DNA from: Coxiellaceae bacterium
Lineage (GTDB): Bacteria; Pseudomonadota; Gammaproteobacteria; Coxiellales; Coxiellaceae
Length of the DNA: 64,000 nucleotides
Reading direction: 5' to 3'
Assembly: GCA_029212925.1 (NCBI GenBank)
Contig: JARGOB010000001.1
Span: forward strand, 62,001-126,000
Shown here: positions 19,848 to 29,642 of the stretch, piece after piece
Numbering within the stretch: position 1 is the stretch's first letter
Layout: every line of letters begins with the position of its first letter
Program-made: the position numbers and the translations under genes
The notes under the pieces: generated by a model
What the model was told of the DNA's origin: nothing
Database searches by the model: none
Seen by the model: only the letters and a program-made list of their open reading frames with translations

Positions 19848-19947
19848 GATGAATTTTCTCAACCAAATTAAACTTAATCTCATTCTATATTATGGTGGTC
19901 ACATTAACAAAGCATTAAGTAATGGGCTTGGTTGCTGGTGGTAACTT

Positions 19948-19985
19948 GGATTGCTTCGACCTTGTTTGAAGGTCTCGCAATGACA
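19948..19985. repeat. Partial GCGAAGCAATC/TGTCATTGCGAG palindromic repeat
   Basis: GGATTGCTTCGACC, a short loop, then GGTCTCGCAATGACA. This shares both edge motifs with the repeat at 18639-18710 but is shorter. It sits between the J-like gene and the rpsO promoter. Confidence 0.6.
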
Positions 19986-20010
19986 GCGTTTTATTTAATT
20001 GTCAATGTGT

Positions 20011-20016
20011 TATAAT
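20011..20016 (+). promoter_or_regulatory. Probable -10 box of the rpsO promoter
   Basis: A perfect TATAAT about 95 bp before rpsO, with a weak GTTTTA -35 candidate 17 bases upstream. The leader that follows (about 20030-20100) contains a GTGAAAAC/GGTTTTTCA dyad that could act in S15 feedback on its own mRNA, as is known for rpsO in other bacteria (inference). Confidence 0.5.
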
Positions 20017-20108
20017 CGCTCGTTTTTAGTGGGGTGAAAACACTGCGAATGACAGCGGTTTTTCATAACACATTGATAAATAACGATATATAAACAAGAG
20101 GAAATACA

Positions 20109-20381
20109 ATGTCATTATTAGGTGCAGAGAAGACTGCTGAAATTGTTAAAGAATACCAATCAAAAGACGGCGACACGGGTTCAACAGAAGTTCAAGTTGC
20201 TATTTTAACCAGTAAAATCAATAAATTAACAGGTCATTTTAAAGAGCATAAGCATGATCATCACTCACGTCGCGGTTTGTTGCGTATGGTGAGTCAACGT
20301 CGTAAATTGCTGGCCTATCTAAAGCGTACCAACCTTAATGGCTACCGTGAGCTTATTAAGCGTCTCGGTCTGCGTCATTAA
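20109..20381 (+). CDS. rpsO: 30S ribosomal protein S15
   Basis: 90 aa, close to the E. coli length. Primary 16S rRNA binder of the small-subunit platform. The conserved blocks [29 protein letters not shown] and [14 protein letters not shown] are all present, including the rRNA-contacting His/Asp/Ser/Arg cluster. The ATG is preceded by AAGAGGAAATACA. It is followed by a hairpin and then pnp, the standard gammaproteobacterial rpsO-pnp arrangement. Confidence 0.98.
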   Translation: MSLLGAEKTAEIVKEYQSKDGDTGSTEVQVAILTSKINKLTGHFKEHKHDHHSRRGLLRMVSQRRKLLAYLKRTNLNGYRELIKRLGLRH

Positions 20382-20396
20382 AATCCAAAATTTATA

Positions 20397-20412
20397 GGGT
20401 GCTGCGGCACCC
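20397..20412 (+). terminator. Hairpin between rpsO and pnp
   Basis: GGGTGC-TGCG-GCACCC, a six-base GC-rich stem with a four-base loop, followed by a T-rich but mixed tail. In E. coli this gap holds a partial terminator and RNase processing sites that uncouple S15 from PNPase; the same role is inferred here. Confidence 0.6.
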
Positions 20413-20439
20413 TTCATTGTTTCTAGAGGAAAATAAAGC

Positions 20440-22518
20440 GTGAATAAAATAACAAAAACATTTCAATATGGTGACCAAACGGTAACCATGGAAACGGGCC
20501 GTATAGCTCGTCAAGCCAGCGGCGCTGTTGCCGTGACTGTGGGTGACACCATGGTATTAGTGACTGTGGTAGGTAAAAAAGAAGCCAAAGAAGGCATGGA
20601 CTTCTTCCCACTAACAGTTAACTACCAAGAAAAATTCTATGCAGCGGGTAAGGTGCCTGGTGGTTACTTTAAGCGTGAAGCGCGCCCAACAGAGCGTGAA
20701 ACATTAATTTGTCGCTTAATCGATCGTCCGATTCGTCCGTTGTTCCCGAATGGCTTTAAGAATGATGTGCAAGTGGTTGCCACTGTAATGTCATACGATC
20801 CTGAAGTGCAAACTGATATCGTTGCGATGATTGGTGCTTCGGCTGCATTGGCTGTATCGGGTATCCCATTTGCTGGTCCTATTGGTGCCGCACGTGTGGG
20901 TTACAAAGAGGGTCAATACCTATTAAACATGACTGAAGAAGCAGCAGCTGAGTCAGATCTTGATTTAGTAGTAGCGGGTACGAAAGACGCTGTATTGATG
21001 GTGGAATCAGAAGCAGCTGGCCTAACAGAAGAAGTGATGTTAGGTGCGGTGATGTTTGGTCACGAACAGATGCAGGCAGTTATTCAAGCGATTAATGAAT
21101 TTGCCGAAGAAGTAGGTACAACGACTTGGGATTGGTCAGCTCCAGCAGCGAACGTTGATTTAGAAGCTAAGGTGAAATCAGCTGCAGAAGCCGCGTTGGT
21201 TGAAGCCTATCAGATCCAAGAAAAGCAAGCGCGTTCTGAGCGCATCAATGAATTGCGTAAGCAAGTTGAAGCTGAGTTAGCCGATGAAGAAGCTGGTATT
21301 AGCGCTGGTGAAGTGGGTAATATCTTCCATGACTTAGAAAAGACTATTGTGCGTGAACGTGTATTGTCTGGTGAAAAACGTATTGATGGTCGTGATACCA
21401 CAACGGTTCGTCCGATTAGCGTTGATTTAGGTATTTTGCCTCGTGTTCACGGTTCGGCTTTATTTACACGTGGTGAAACACAAGCGATTGTTACCACTAC
21501 TTTAGGTACTGATCGTGATGCATTACGCATTGACAGCATCATGGGTGATAGAACAGATCCATTCTTATTGCATTACAATTTCCCTCCATACTGTGTGGGT
21601 GAAACAGGCATGATGATGGGTCCAAAGCGTCGCGAAATCGGTCATGGTAAATTGGCTAAACGTGCCATTATGGCGGTGTTACCCGACATGGATGATTTCC
21701 CTTATACCTTGCGTGTAGTGTCAGAAATTACTGAGTCGAATGGTTCAAGCTCTATGGCTACCGTTTGTGGTACTAGCTTATCGATGATGGATGCTGGTGT
21801 TACCACTAAAGCACCAGTGGCTGGTATTGCGATGGGTCTGATTAAAGAAGGTGACCGTCATGCCGTATTGACCGATATCTTAGGTGATGAAGATCACTTG
21901 GGTGATATGGACTTTAAAGTGGCAGGTACAAAAGACGGCATTACTGCTTTGCAAATGGATATCAAAATTGAAGGCATTACTAAAGAGATTATGGATCAAG
22001 CTTTATCGCAAGCGCGTGATGCTCGTTTACATATCTTAGGCATTATGCAAGAAGCGATTGAGAAGCCACGTGAAGATGTATCACAGCATGCGCCACGTAT
22101 TTTCACCATTAAGGTTCATACCGATAAGATTCGTGACATCATTGGTAAAGGTGGTGCAACGATCCGTGCATTAACTGAAGAAACTAACACCACTATCGAC
22201 ATTAGTGACGAAGGTGTTGTTAAGATTGCTGCAGTTAACGGTGAAGATGGTGAGTTGGCTCGTCAACGTATCGAAGACCTAACAGCCGATGTTGAAGTAG
22301 GCGCCATCTATGAAGGTCCAATCGTTAAGTTGATGGACTTTGGTGCATTCGTTTCATTGCTACCTGGCAAGCAAGGCATGGTTCACGTATCACAAATTTG
22401 TGAAGAGCGTGTGGAAAATATCCATGAAGTGCTGAACGAAGGTCAGATCATTCGCGTTAAAGTGATTGAGATTGATCGTCAAGGTCGTGTACGTTGTAGT
22501 ATGAAAGAAGTAGCTTAA
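20440..22518 (+). CDS. pnp: Polynucleotide phosphorylase
   Basis: 692 aa (E. coli about 711). A 3'-5' phosphorolytic exoribonuclease and degradosome partner. It has two RNase PH-like halves (first with [19 protein letters not shown], second with [15 protein letters not shown] and [19 protein letters not shown]), a KH domain ([12 protein letters not shown]) and a C-terminal S1 domain ([18 protein letters not shown]). The catalytic-core motifs are all intact. The start is GTG with AGAGGAAAATAAAGC upstream, giving VNKITKTF, as usual for this protein. It is co-transcribed with rpsO and is followed by a very long hairpin. Confidence 0.98.
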   Translation: MNKITKTFQYGDQTVTMETGRIARQASGAVAVTVGDTMVLVTVVGKKEAKEGMDFFPLTVNYQEKFYAAGKVPGGYFKREARPTERETLICRLIDRPIRPLFPNGFKNDVQVVATVMSYDPEVQTDIVAMIGASAALAVSGIPFAGPIGAARVGYKEGQYLLNMTEEAAAESDLDLVVAGTKDAVLMVESEAAGLTEEVMLGAVMFGHEQMQAVIQAINEFAEEVGTTTWDWSAPAANVDLEAKVKSAAEAALVEAYQIQEKQARSERINELRKQVEAELADEEAGISAGEVGNIFHDLEKTIVRERVLSGEKRIDGRDTTTVRPISVDLGILPRVHGSALFTRGETQAIVTTTLGTDRDALRIDSIMGDRTDPFLLHYNFPPYCVGETGMMMGPKRREIGHGKLAKRAIMAVLPDMDDFPYTLRVVSEITESNGSSSMATVCGTSLSMMDAGVTTKAPVAGIAMGLIKEGDRHAVLTDILGDEDHLGDMDFKVAGTKDGITALQMDIKIEGITKEIMDQALSQARDARLHILGIMQEAIEKPREDVSQHAPRIFTIKVHTDKIRDIIGKGGATIRALTEETNTTIDISDEGVVKIAAVNGEDGELARQRIEDLTADVEVGAIYEGPIVKLMDFGAFVSLLPGKQGMVHVSQICEERVENIHEVLNEGQIIRVKVIEIDRQGRVRCSMKEVA

Positions 22519-22530
22519 AACTTCATCTTT

Positions 22531-22622
22531 GGGCTATCTTGAACAAAAGCCCTCGATGAAAACTCCTCAGGTATTAGTTATACATTCCGGGTTTTCATCG
22601 AGGGCTTTTGTTTAACCTAGCC
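22531..22622 (+). terminator. Very long hairpin after pnp (terminator or repeat element)
   Basis: A perfect 20-bp inverted repeat, left arm 22544-22563 (CAAAAGCCCTCGATGAAAAC) and right arm 22591-22610, with a 27-base loop. The dyad extends outward with mismatches: GGGCTATCTTGAAC on the left pairs with GTTTAACCTAGCC on the right, so each arm is about 32 bases. It lies just after pnp and could end its transcript. The outer motif is shared with the tandem repeats at 62497. Confidence 0.7.
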
Positions 22623-22673
22623 TCAAATCTGAAATTTTAAGTAATCTGTATGAGCTCGAGGTTTTTCAGGGCC

Positions 22674-22701
22674 GGCTTTTGTTTAACCTAGCCTGAAATC
22701 T
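22674..22701. repeat. Partial second copy of the post-pnp element's right edge
   Basis: GGCTTTTGTTTAACCTAGCC followed by TGAAATCT repeats, with one change, the sequence at 22604-22631 (70 bp apart). It looks like a truncated copy of the long-hairpin element. Confidence 0.6.
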
Positions 22702-22722
22702 TGTCATCACTGCCTAGAGTGT

Positions 22723-22751
22723 GTCATCCCGGCCCCCGAGCCGGGATCCAG
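22723..22751. repeat. GTCATCCCGG palindromic element, copy A
   Basis: GTCATCCCGGCCCCCGAGCC then GGGATCCAG: a GC-rich palindrome with CCCGG...CCGGG arms. It ends three bases from the stop codon of the minus-strand HlyD gene and may serve as its terminator hairpin. Other copies are at 43871-44023, 55035 and 62910. Confidence 0.8.
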
Positions 22752-22754
22752 CTT

Positions 22755-23852
22755 TTATAAATAAGCCCAAAGACTTTTAATCCACATGACAAAATAGGCA
22801 AAGCCATTCCAGATAGAGTGGCCGTCGCGTAATACGACTACACTGCCACTAGCGCCGACGCGTAATTGCAGTTTTTTCATTTGATCAGGATCAAGTGTTA
22901 CACCGAAAGGAAATAACTGTTGTGCTTGGAACCAGGCACTTTTAGTGCTGTATTCAGGAAGGTTGCCCGAAGGTTTGATGGCTTCAACTTGCACGCCGTG
23001 GCCAATCGAAGTGACGTTTGCATTGAAGATTTCTCCTGGATATAAATCCAACATGACTAACGCCTTTTGCCCCATCTTGAGGTTAGATAAGCCGTTTTCA
23101 GCTACCAGGCCTTCAACCCACCACGTATCTGCCAGTATAAAAGGTATTTTAGTTTGGCCGGGCACGGCATAAGTGCCTTTGTGGATATATAAATTTTCGT
23201 AGTAGCCATCGGTAGGTGCTTTTACGCGTGTTTGATCAAAGTAATATTGGGCTAAGTGCAGCTGTGCTTGTGCTAATCGAACGTGCACATTGATACCATC
23301 AATGGTTTTACCTAAGTGTTGTTTGGCTGCTTTTAACACCAGCTTGGATTGTGCCAGATCAGCACGTTTGATTTGCATTGCGGCAAGCATGTGTTGTGTG
23401 TCTTGTTGTGAAACCACATTGTCTGAGTACAGTTTATTATAACGTTCGTAATCTTCTTGCGCTTTGGTGTAAGCGGCTTGTTTAGCCTCAACCCCTTTTT
23501 GTAAGTTGCTGACTTGTAAGGTGAGTGCCGCAACGCGTTCTTTAGTTAATACCAGTGTGTTTTTTGCGATGGCTAATTTGTCGGCATAAGGGCGTGGGTC
23601 CACTTCGAATAGCACCTCTCCTTTGGGTACAAATTGTTGTTTGAGAGACGTATAACTCTCGACGATATTGCCAGATACCTCGGGTGATATGCTGACAACG
23701 CGTGCGTATATGGTTGCCTTAGAGCTGTACGGGGTTAATTGATTAGCGACAACGAAGTACAAAGCAATAATAATTAAGATGCAGACAATCCATGCGACAA
23801 TCGCAGGCGTTGTGCCAAACCATTTTTTCCAAAAATGATGATCTTTAGCCAT
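22755..23852 (-). CDS. HlyD/EmrA-type membrane fusion protein of an efflux pump
   Basis: 365 aa. One N-terminal TM helix (TPAIVAWIVCILIIIALYFV), then a biotinyl-lipoyl-like half (ARVVSISPEVSGNIVESY), a long coiled-coil hairpin (about 85-195), the second lipoyl half (TRVKAPTDGYYENLYIHKG) and a beta-barrel. This is the periplasmic adaptor layout of AaeA/EmrA/YibH proteins, which bridge an inner-membrane pump and an outer-membrane channel. It overlaps the upstream FUSC gene by 8 bp, so the two form a pump pair. The substrate is unknown; AaeAB exports aromatic acids in E. coli. No outer-membrane channel gene is adjacent. Confidence 0.9.
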   Translation of the reverse strand: MAKDHHFWKKWFGTTPAIVAWIVCILIIIALYFVVANQLTPYSSKATIYARVVSISPEVSGNIVESYTSLKQQFVPKGEVLFEVDPRPYADKLAIAKNTLVLTKERVAALTLQVSNLQKGVEAKQAAYTKAQEDYERYNKLYSDNVVSQQDTQHMLAAMQIKRADLAQSKLVLKAAKQHLGKTIDGINVHVRLAQAQLHLAQYYFDQTRVKAPTDGYYENLYIHKGTYAVPGQTKIPFILADTWWVEGLVAENGLSNLKMGQKALVMLDLYPGEIFNANVTSIGHGVQVEAIKPSGNLPEYSTKSAWFQAQQLFPFGVTLDPDQMKKLQLRVGASGSVVVLRDGHSIWNGFAYFVMWIKSLWAYL

Positions 23853-25788
23853 GGTCTATTCCTTTATGCCAATATTTTTTAAACTGTGCCCAGTGTTGAA
23901 AAATATGTTCTAGGCAATAATACGTTTTGGCGGAAAAACGATCACTGATAGTATGGCTGAGAGTTGGTTGTTTGTCAGTAGTGGTGTGATCAAAATGCAA
24001 TTCAAATTGCGACACAATGGATTGTATTTTTTTTGTTGAATACTTGTCGTTGTTTAATAAGCGTGCTAATTGGCGAAGTAAGCTAACGAGTCGTTGTAAG
24101 TCGTATGATTGTTGTTCCAGGTGTGAATCTGACGTTAGCAAGAAGCGTTGCTGATTAATGGCTTGATCAAGCTCAGCTATATTTTGGTCAATGGTGGCGA
24201 GTTGATTGTTAATTTCGGAACTGTTGATATCTGTTTGGTGCAATAGTTGCCAGGTAGTTTGTAGCTGGTTAACAATTTTTTGTAGCAGTTGGTTAATGAC
24301 TTTTTCTGGTCGATTGGGCACGACCAATAACACCATGACAAAAGCAATTAAACCGCCCGTGATTACGCCATAAAAGCGCTCGGTTGATAGCGTGATATCA
24401 ATCGCTTTGGTGCCGGTGTTGCTGAGCATAATTAAAAACAGTAAGGCCGCTTGCAATCCGACGTAGCCGTAATTTTTGCTGCGCAAGCTCCACTCGGCCA
24501 TCCAGTAAACAAAGCCTGCAAATAATAATAAATATAAGATGAGTGACTGTGTGCTAGCAATAATTAATAACACAGCGAAGCCTGCCAGGGAACCAATAAC
24601 AATGCCTGCAAAGCGCATCAGCATTTTTAATGCCGAAGCACCTGTATTGGGTGCGCCGGCTGTGACGATAGTGGCGATAATGGTTTGAATACCACCGGGT
24701 AGGTGGAAGGTGAACACTAAAGCTAGTGACACCGTTACGGCAATCATGGTTCTCAGACTAAATAAAAAAGCTGCTGGGTTATTTCCTGGTTTATGATCGG
24801 TAGCTGCCGCAGGCACAATAACATCGGTTGTATTGCCTTGTTCGGTATTGATCAGGTGTTCAATATCATCTGCTGTTAAATTAAGGTCATTTAGGCAAAC
24901 CCAAATGGTTCTGTCTTTAATGCCGCTTATGCCAAAATTGATTTCAGTCATTTGTAACTTACGCCGCATTGTTTTTATTTGTGTAGGATCTTTAATAGCG
25001 GCAATCACGGCTTGATGACATATCTTTAAGAGGTGAGAGGCTTTTTTGTTATCGATTAATTTCATATGATCAATAAACATATTGTGTTTTTTGGCAATCA
25101 GCTGTAATAAATAGTTAATGGTCAGGTGTTTTTGATATTGCTGATCACTGAGCTCGGAGCGTGTTTGCAACAGGTGGCTTTTCCAATAAGACAGTAATGA
25201 GAGATCAACTTTTTTATCTTCACTTAAGTGGCGAAAGTCTTTACGTATATCTTCAGCTAACTTTATAGCGTGTTGTGCTGCGGTATCACCACTGCGTACT
25301 CTATCGATAATCACCACTACAAATACCGCTATTAATACAGTCGCAGGGAACTGCCAGAACGCATATACCAATTGTTTGTCAGTAAATACAAAGCTGACAC
25401 CTAACACGGTAAATATCATGGCAAGAAAATAGCCGTAATGCCAACGGCTATGATTACCGACTTGGTACATGCAAAACAATGACAGCAGGAATAAGCTGAT
25501 GCAGTACAATAACTGTGAATTAATGAATAGCGTATAACACACCAAACCAATAATGACACCCATGGTGACACTGATGAAACGTTCCCACAAAATGCCATGT
25601 TTTTTATTTTGAAACGGAAACATCAGCATGCTAATGATGACTGAAAAAGGTGCAAACCAACCAAACCAATAGTGTGGGTGGTAGGGAATGGCTAGCACGA
25701 TGATTAAGGCTAAGGTAGCGCCGAGCATAATACGAACTGCCATTTGGCTGGCAAATTCTCGGCGAAGCGTTGCAGGTTGAGTCCACAT
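23845..25788 (-). CDS. FUSC-family inner-membrane efflux protein (AaeB/YccS-like)
   Basis: 647 aa with two membrane blocks of several TM helices each (about 20-165 and 350-485) separated by a cytoplasmic helical region, and a helical C-terminal tail. This is the duplicated fusaric-acid-resistance architecture. The second block has RTMIAVTVSLALVFTFHLPGG and VTAGAPNTGASALK. It is paired with the HlyD-type adaptor gene that overlaps its 3' end. The start MWTQPATLRREF puts a short cytoplasmic segment before the first TM. It probably exports small aromatic or weak-acid compounds (inference from family). Confidence 0.9.
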   Translation of the reverse strand: MWTQPATLRREFASQMAVRIMLGATLALIIVLAIPYHPHYWFGWFAPFSVIISMLMFPFQNKKHGILWERFISVTMGVIIGLVCYTLFINSQLLYCISLFLLSLFCMYQVGNHSRWHYGYFLAMIFTVLGVSFVFTDKQLVYAFWQFPATVLIAVFVVVIIDRVRSGDTAAQHAIKLAEDIRKDFRHLSEDKKVDLSLLSYWKSHLLQTRSELSDQQYQKHLTINYLLQLIAKKHNMFIDHMKLIDNKKASHLLKICHQAVIAAIKDPTQIKTMRRKLQMTEINFGISGIKDRTIWVCLNDLNLTADDIEHLINTEQGNTTDVIVPAAATDHKPGNNPAAFLFSLRTMIAVTVSLALVFTFHLPGGIQTIIATIVTAGAPNTGASALKMLMRFAGIVIGSLAGFAVLLIIASTQSLILYLLLFAGFVYWMAEWSLRSKNYGYVGLQAALLFLIMLSNTGTKAIDITLSTERFYGVITGGLIAFVMVLLVVPNRPEKVINQLLQKIVNQLQTTWQLLHQTDINSSEINNQLATIDQNIAELDQAINQQRFLLTSDSHLEQQSYDLQRLVSLLRQLARLLNNDKYSTKKIQSIVSQFELHFDHTTTDKQPTLSHTISDRFSAKTYYCLEHIFQHWAQFKKYWHKGIDHG

Positions 25789-26116
25789 GGTAATAGACTA
25801 TCGCCTAACCATTTGATAATCAATAAAAATAAATCTCAGTGCATTCGGGAGTCAGCTATTATCCACAGAATAGATTGCCTTATTAAATGCAGAAGTAACA
25901 TATAACGTCTGATTAGGTGGCAGCCATGTAATACCGGCAGTCTGGCTAACAACCATTGTTTCAAATTGATTATGTAAAATGATAACACGGGTGTTACCTT
26001 AGTTACTGGCATGTTTGAGTTTCGCATGATTATACTGGTTACTTAATTGTGTCGCGCTGGCGTTGCGTTTGTTTGGATTGCCTGGCCATTGCATGTGACA
26101 AGCAAGACAAAAGAGT
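25789..26116 (-). promoter_or_regulatory. 328-bp gap upstream of the FUSC-HlyD operon with a possible promoter
   Basis: No convincing gene is present. On the minus strand a TATAAT box lies at 26029-26034, with only a weak GCGACA-like -35. If real, the operon has an untranslated leader of about 240 bases. A short minus-strand reading frame (26027-25836) has no ribosome site and an unconvincing composition. Confidence 0.35.
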
Positions 26117-29100
26117 CTAATTATTCATAATGCCAAAAAAAGCATCCCACGTTTCAGATAGTAATTTTTGATATTCAGGTGTGAAATAATAGGGATCAGT
26201 TGGTGTGTGATTTGTACCACAGACTGTGCTTTTATTTTCTGGTATGGTAGAGCCCACATACAACGGTTGTTGAACGGCAAACATCGCTATCTTGTCGTCT
26301 GTTATGGCAGGATTGTAAGCTGTCCCGCAGAGGTAGGCGCCAGTATTGGGTCCTGATTGAAAGTTTTCTAAAGCGTACATGCTAACTCCGACAAAATTAT
26401 TAGAAAATCCTGAATATTTGCTTCCTTCATCTGAGTCGCTTTTAAAAATACCGATGATATTTTTTATATAGCTCACTTGATTTGATGGGCCGATTGATGT
26501 TCCAGCAGGAGTTAGATTGCCAGGTAGTGATGAGATTGCTATGCATTGATTGTATGGAATCGGTTCGCCTTGTGGGTTCTTGCCGCAAGAGCTATAGGAT
26601 TGAACTGGCACTTTAGCGTTATTCACATTGATTTCTACATTCTGGAATATGCACTCTTTTAGTTGGTTCTGTATTTTTTGTTGATCAGGTGTAGGGTTGG
26701 ACGCGTAGAGAGAAGCACTATTGGTCTTAAACCAAGTGTTATCGAGCTGACTACAGGCGTTGTTGCCACCATAGCCCCATGGATTACCTGACGGTTTTTT
26801 GCTGCTTGGGTCAATAGTATTAGCTAGTATAAAACCCTGTTGTTGTGGTTGACAAAATATGGGTTGCTTTTGGCCTGTTGGAAGTGGGTCAATATTGCAT
26901 TGGCCAGTATTTGGTTTTGCTGTGAATTGTGTTAGATCTGGGTTAAATAGCTCAATGGCTGACCATAGTGTAGATGATTGTGATACAGCCATAACAATTT
27001 GAAATTTACCATTCAGTGTGGCGAAAGCCTTAGCTGGTGTGCAGAGGGCAGTAACGGCGGAAGATGCGCCAGCGCAACTCCAATAACTATTGGAGAAACT
27101 TGAGTTCCAAAGTCGGTAACCTTCAGCATAAGCGCCATTGGAGTTAATATTGCACCAGCTTTTGTTGCGGTAAGGTGTAGTAATCGCGCTTGAGCATGAA
27201 ATGCTATTTTGGTAGGCATTGGTTAAATATTTCTCTTGTCCTTGCCAGTTTCCATAAGTATTAATCGAATTTGGTGCTTTACTACTGGGTGTTACTCTAT
27301 ACGAAGAAATGTCATACCCAGAAATCAGTGCTTGCCCTAGTGGGCCGAATGATGCGATCACATCAGGGGTAAACATGGTTGAGAAGTAATAAATTCCGAA
27401 AAACTTACCCTGAAAAGCTAGGCGGTCAGCCACTGCTTTATAGAAATCAACTGCACCGGGACTGTTAAAGCCACCTTCAAGGTCTAGCGTGATGCCATCT
27501 ATATTTACATTCTGCATATTAAGTGTGGAGACGATTTTATCGGCGACTATCATCTGTTGTGTGGGGTTGTATGATGAAAAATCGGCTTTTACAGCATTTG
27601 TAAATGCTAGATTATTGGTTAAACCAGTTTCACCTAGTGCAGTACTGAGTTTTGGTAGCCAAGTTGAGAGAGTTGGCTGGTCAAAATTAACCCAGTCAGC
27701 TTTAAGGTTTTGTGTTGGGTCATTATTCATGCCGCTGCAGCTCGCGCTATTTGCCGCTGGGTCTTGGCAGACTGGCCAGTAACTACTTGAGCTTAGATAG
27801 GCGGTAGGGTTATTTTCATTGGGTAGTGAGTATTGAATTCCCATTATTTGGGCAAAAATTGTATTGATTGGTTGGGTCCGATTCTCATTTATTTTTGCTA
27901 GGTCTTTGGCGTAGTTCTCATAGGTGTTTAAAAAATTATTGATATCATTGCCTGCATCAGTATTCGAATAGGTGTAGGCGCCTATGATTGGATGTGGTCC
28001 TTGGCCGTAGTCATTATTAAAAATGTTAGTTTTTGCGGAGGGATACTTATCGTTATGCCACTCGGCAAGGCTGGGGTTGCCTGAGTTGACATTAAGATAG
28101 AATGTGGCGAAAGCTATTTCACCAGGATCATTTATACCAGAGGTTTGGCCTTGTGCCTTAATATTGATTTGATATATGCCGGCAGAAAAAGAATTACCTG
28201 AATAGCAAATGGCCGCAAGAAATTTGTTGTCGTGAGTTATAGGTACAAGGTAAAAATCACCCGTATTGACTCCAACGGGCTTAGAAAAGTTGTAATGCAT
28301 AGCATTTATTGCTGTTATCAAGCGAATAGCATCTTTACCCGTTGGTTCTATATTTGTTGAGGCGGGGCTGTTGGCAATGGAGCTAGCATCAAATGAATAC
28401 AGAATGTTAGTATTTTTGGTGGTAGAAATGTATTGGCCAGGAGAGAAAAATGGCGCTGTTGCGGCTATGAGTGTACCACCATTTGGGTTTTGTGAATTCT
28501 TGCAGAGAGTGGTATTTTTATTGGTGGCATCGCTCGGTTTAGCTGATACTTCAACAAAGTAAGGCGTATTTCTGTCAGTGGCGCCAATGGTTTTGGTTAG
28601 TAACTCTGACATGCCGTAGGCTCGTATACCGCCGTTTACAATAATATTCATTTTGACCTTAGGGCCACTTGCTGCAGTAAATGAAACAGGGCACACATAT
28701 TTATATGGATCAGGCTTGCTTTGGTTGTGTGGTGTGTAAGGCCGGCATTGGCTGGTGATTGTATCTGTAAGTGTTTCTATATTACGCTTTACGTATAAAC
28801 GACCGGGGTAGCTATTGCCTTGGCCAACAATTAGATATTGCTGTAGTGGGCCTTTATCAACAGTGATTAGACTATTGCCATTTTTATCGATGGTTGATGC
28901 ATTTTGAGCATTAAAATAGGGCTGCAGATTCATAATTGGGTGGTCTTTATTTGGAATCTGTGGTGAGGAAGGGTGGGCCCCAGCTAGAGTGTAGCTTCGG
29001 CCAACATCTATCACTTGGTAGGGTGCTTGAGCTGGAGGGGGGGTGGTTGGCTGATCGATAAAATGACAGCGCGGTTGCTTATCATGTGCCTCAATAACTA

Positions 29101-29563
29101 AAACATGCTCTTTACCGACAGGTACAGTAGCAACTCCATATTGATCAACGGGGTTTTTACTTGCAACGCTACCTAAGCAATATAAACAGTCAGGGTTGAG
29201 TGGAAGTGTTTTGCTGGTTGGGCACAGTGAGTTACCGGTCAGAAATTTATTACCCCTGATTACTACATAATAGTTCTCTGGGTTATTCAGGTATTGCCAA
29301 AAATATGATCCATCTGTTGGGTTAGGGTTATTCATTTGCAGTTCAATTGAGGAGGGGCAGCTAGCTGAGCTGCCGCCTTGTGGGCATATGGTAATGATTG
29401 GTGGAAATTCCCCCTGTTTGTTGGGTATTGGGTACCCTGAGTTTTGAAGGCCTAATTTTTGGCCTGATTTATTGATAATTACCAGGGGGGCGTAGGCCCA
29501 GGCTAGATTTAAAGGTATTACTAGTAAGCAGCAATATAAAGCGAGTATTGTAATTTTTTGCAT
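26117..29563 (-). CDS. Very large exported protein with a GH18-like catalytic motif
   Basis: 1148 aa with a clear signal peptide (MQKITILALYCCLLVIPLNL, cleavage probably after AWA near 23). It is Asn/Ser/Thr/Gly-rich with many paired cysteines, as expected of a secreted disulphide-bonded protein. In the middle, residues 689-696 read DGITLDLE, matching the DGxDxDxE active-site motif of glycoside hydrolase family 18 chitinases except Thr for the first inner Asp; the proton-donor position E696 is kept. GKFFGIYYFSTMFTPDVI and ALISGYDISSY then fit successive strands of a TIM barrel. The N-terminal half lacks a family I recognise. I infer a secreted glycan-binding or glycan-cleaving protein; the motif alone is not proof. 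An AGGCG site precedes the ATG. No partner genes adjoin. Confidence 0.72.
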   Translation of the reverse strand: MQKITILALYCCLLVIPLNLAWAYAPLVIINKSGQKLGLQNSGYPIPNKQGEFPPIITICPQGGSSASCPSSIELQMNNPNPTDGSYFWQYLNNPENYYVVIRGNKFLTGNSLCPTSKTLPLNPDCLYCLGSVASKNPVDQYGVATVPVGKEHVLVIEAHDKQPRCHFIDQPTTPPPAQAPYQVIDVGRSYTLAGAHPSSPQIPNKDHPIMNLQPYFNAQNASTIDKNGNSLITVDKGPLQQYLIVGQGNSYPGRLYVKRNIETLTDTITSQCRPYTPHNQSKPDPYKYVCPVSFTAASGPKVKMNIIVNGGIRAYGMSELLTKTIGATDRNTPYFVEVSAKPSDATNKNTTLCKNSQNPNGGTLIAATAPFFSPGQYISTTKNTNILYSFDASSIANSPASTNIEPTGKDAIRLITAINAMHYNFSKPVGVNTGDFYLVPITHDNKFLAAICYSGNSFSAGIYQINIKAQGQTSGINDPGEIAFATFYLNVNSGNPSLAEWHNDKYPSAKTNIFNNDYGQGPHPIIGAYTYSNTDAGNDINNFLNTYENYAKDLAKINENRTQPINTIFAQIMGIQYSLPNENNPTAYLSSSSYWPVCQDPAANSASCSGMNNDPTQNLKADWVNFDQPTLSTWLPKLSTALGETGLTNNLAFTNAVKADFSSYNPTQQMIVADKIVSTLNMQNVNIDGITLDLEGGFNSPGAVDFYKAVADRLAFQGKFFGIYYFSTMFTPDVIASFGPLGQALISGYDISSYRVTPSSKAPNSINTYGNWQGQEKYLTNAYQNSISCSSAITTPYRNKSWCNINSNGAYAEGYRLWNSSFSNSYWSCAGASSAVTALCTPAKAFATLNGKFQIVMAVSQSSTLWSAIELFNPDLTQFTAKPNTGQCNIDPLPTGQKQPIFCQPQQQGFILANTIDPSSKKPSGNPWGYGGNNACSQLDNTWFKTNSASLYASNPTPDQQKIQNQLKECIFQNVEINVNNAKVPVQSYSSCGKNPQGEPIPYNQCIAISSLPGNLTPAGTSIGPSNQVSYIKNIIGIFKSDSDEGSKYSGFSNNFVGVSMYALENFQSGPNTGAYLCGTAYNPAITDDKIAMFAVQQPLYVGSTIPENKSTVCGTNHTPTDPYYFTPEYQKLLSETWDAFFGIMNN

Positions 29564-29642
29564 GAGAGCGCCTGGTATTACATCTAGAGAAATTATAGCC
29601 TACAAATGAAGCGAGATATTGACGATATTAACTTCGATTGAC

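Noticed and set aside
25836..26027. Minus-strand 63-codon frame upstream of the FUSC gene
   Set aside because: It begins just after a possible -10 box, lacks a ribosome site and has no recognisable features.
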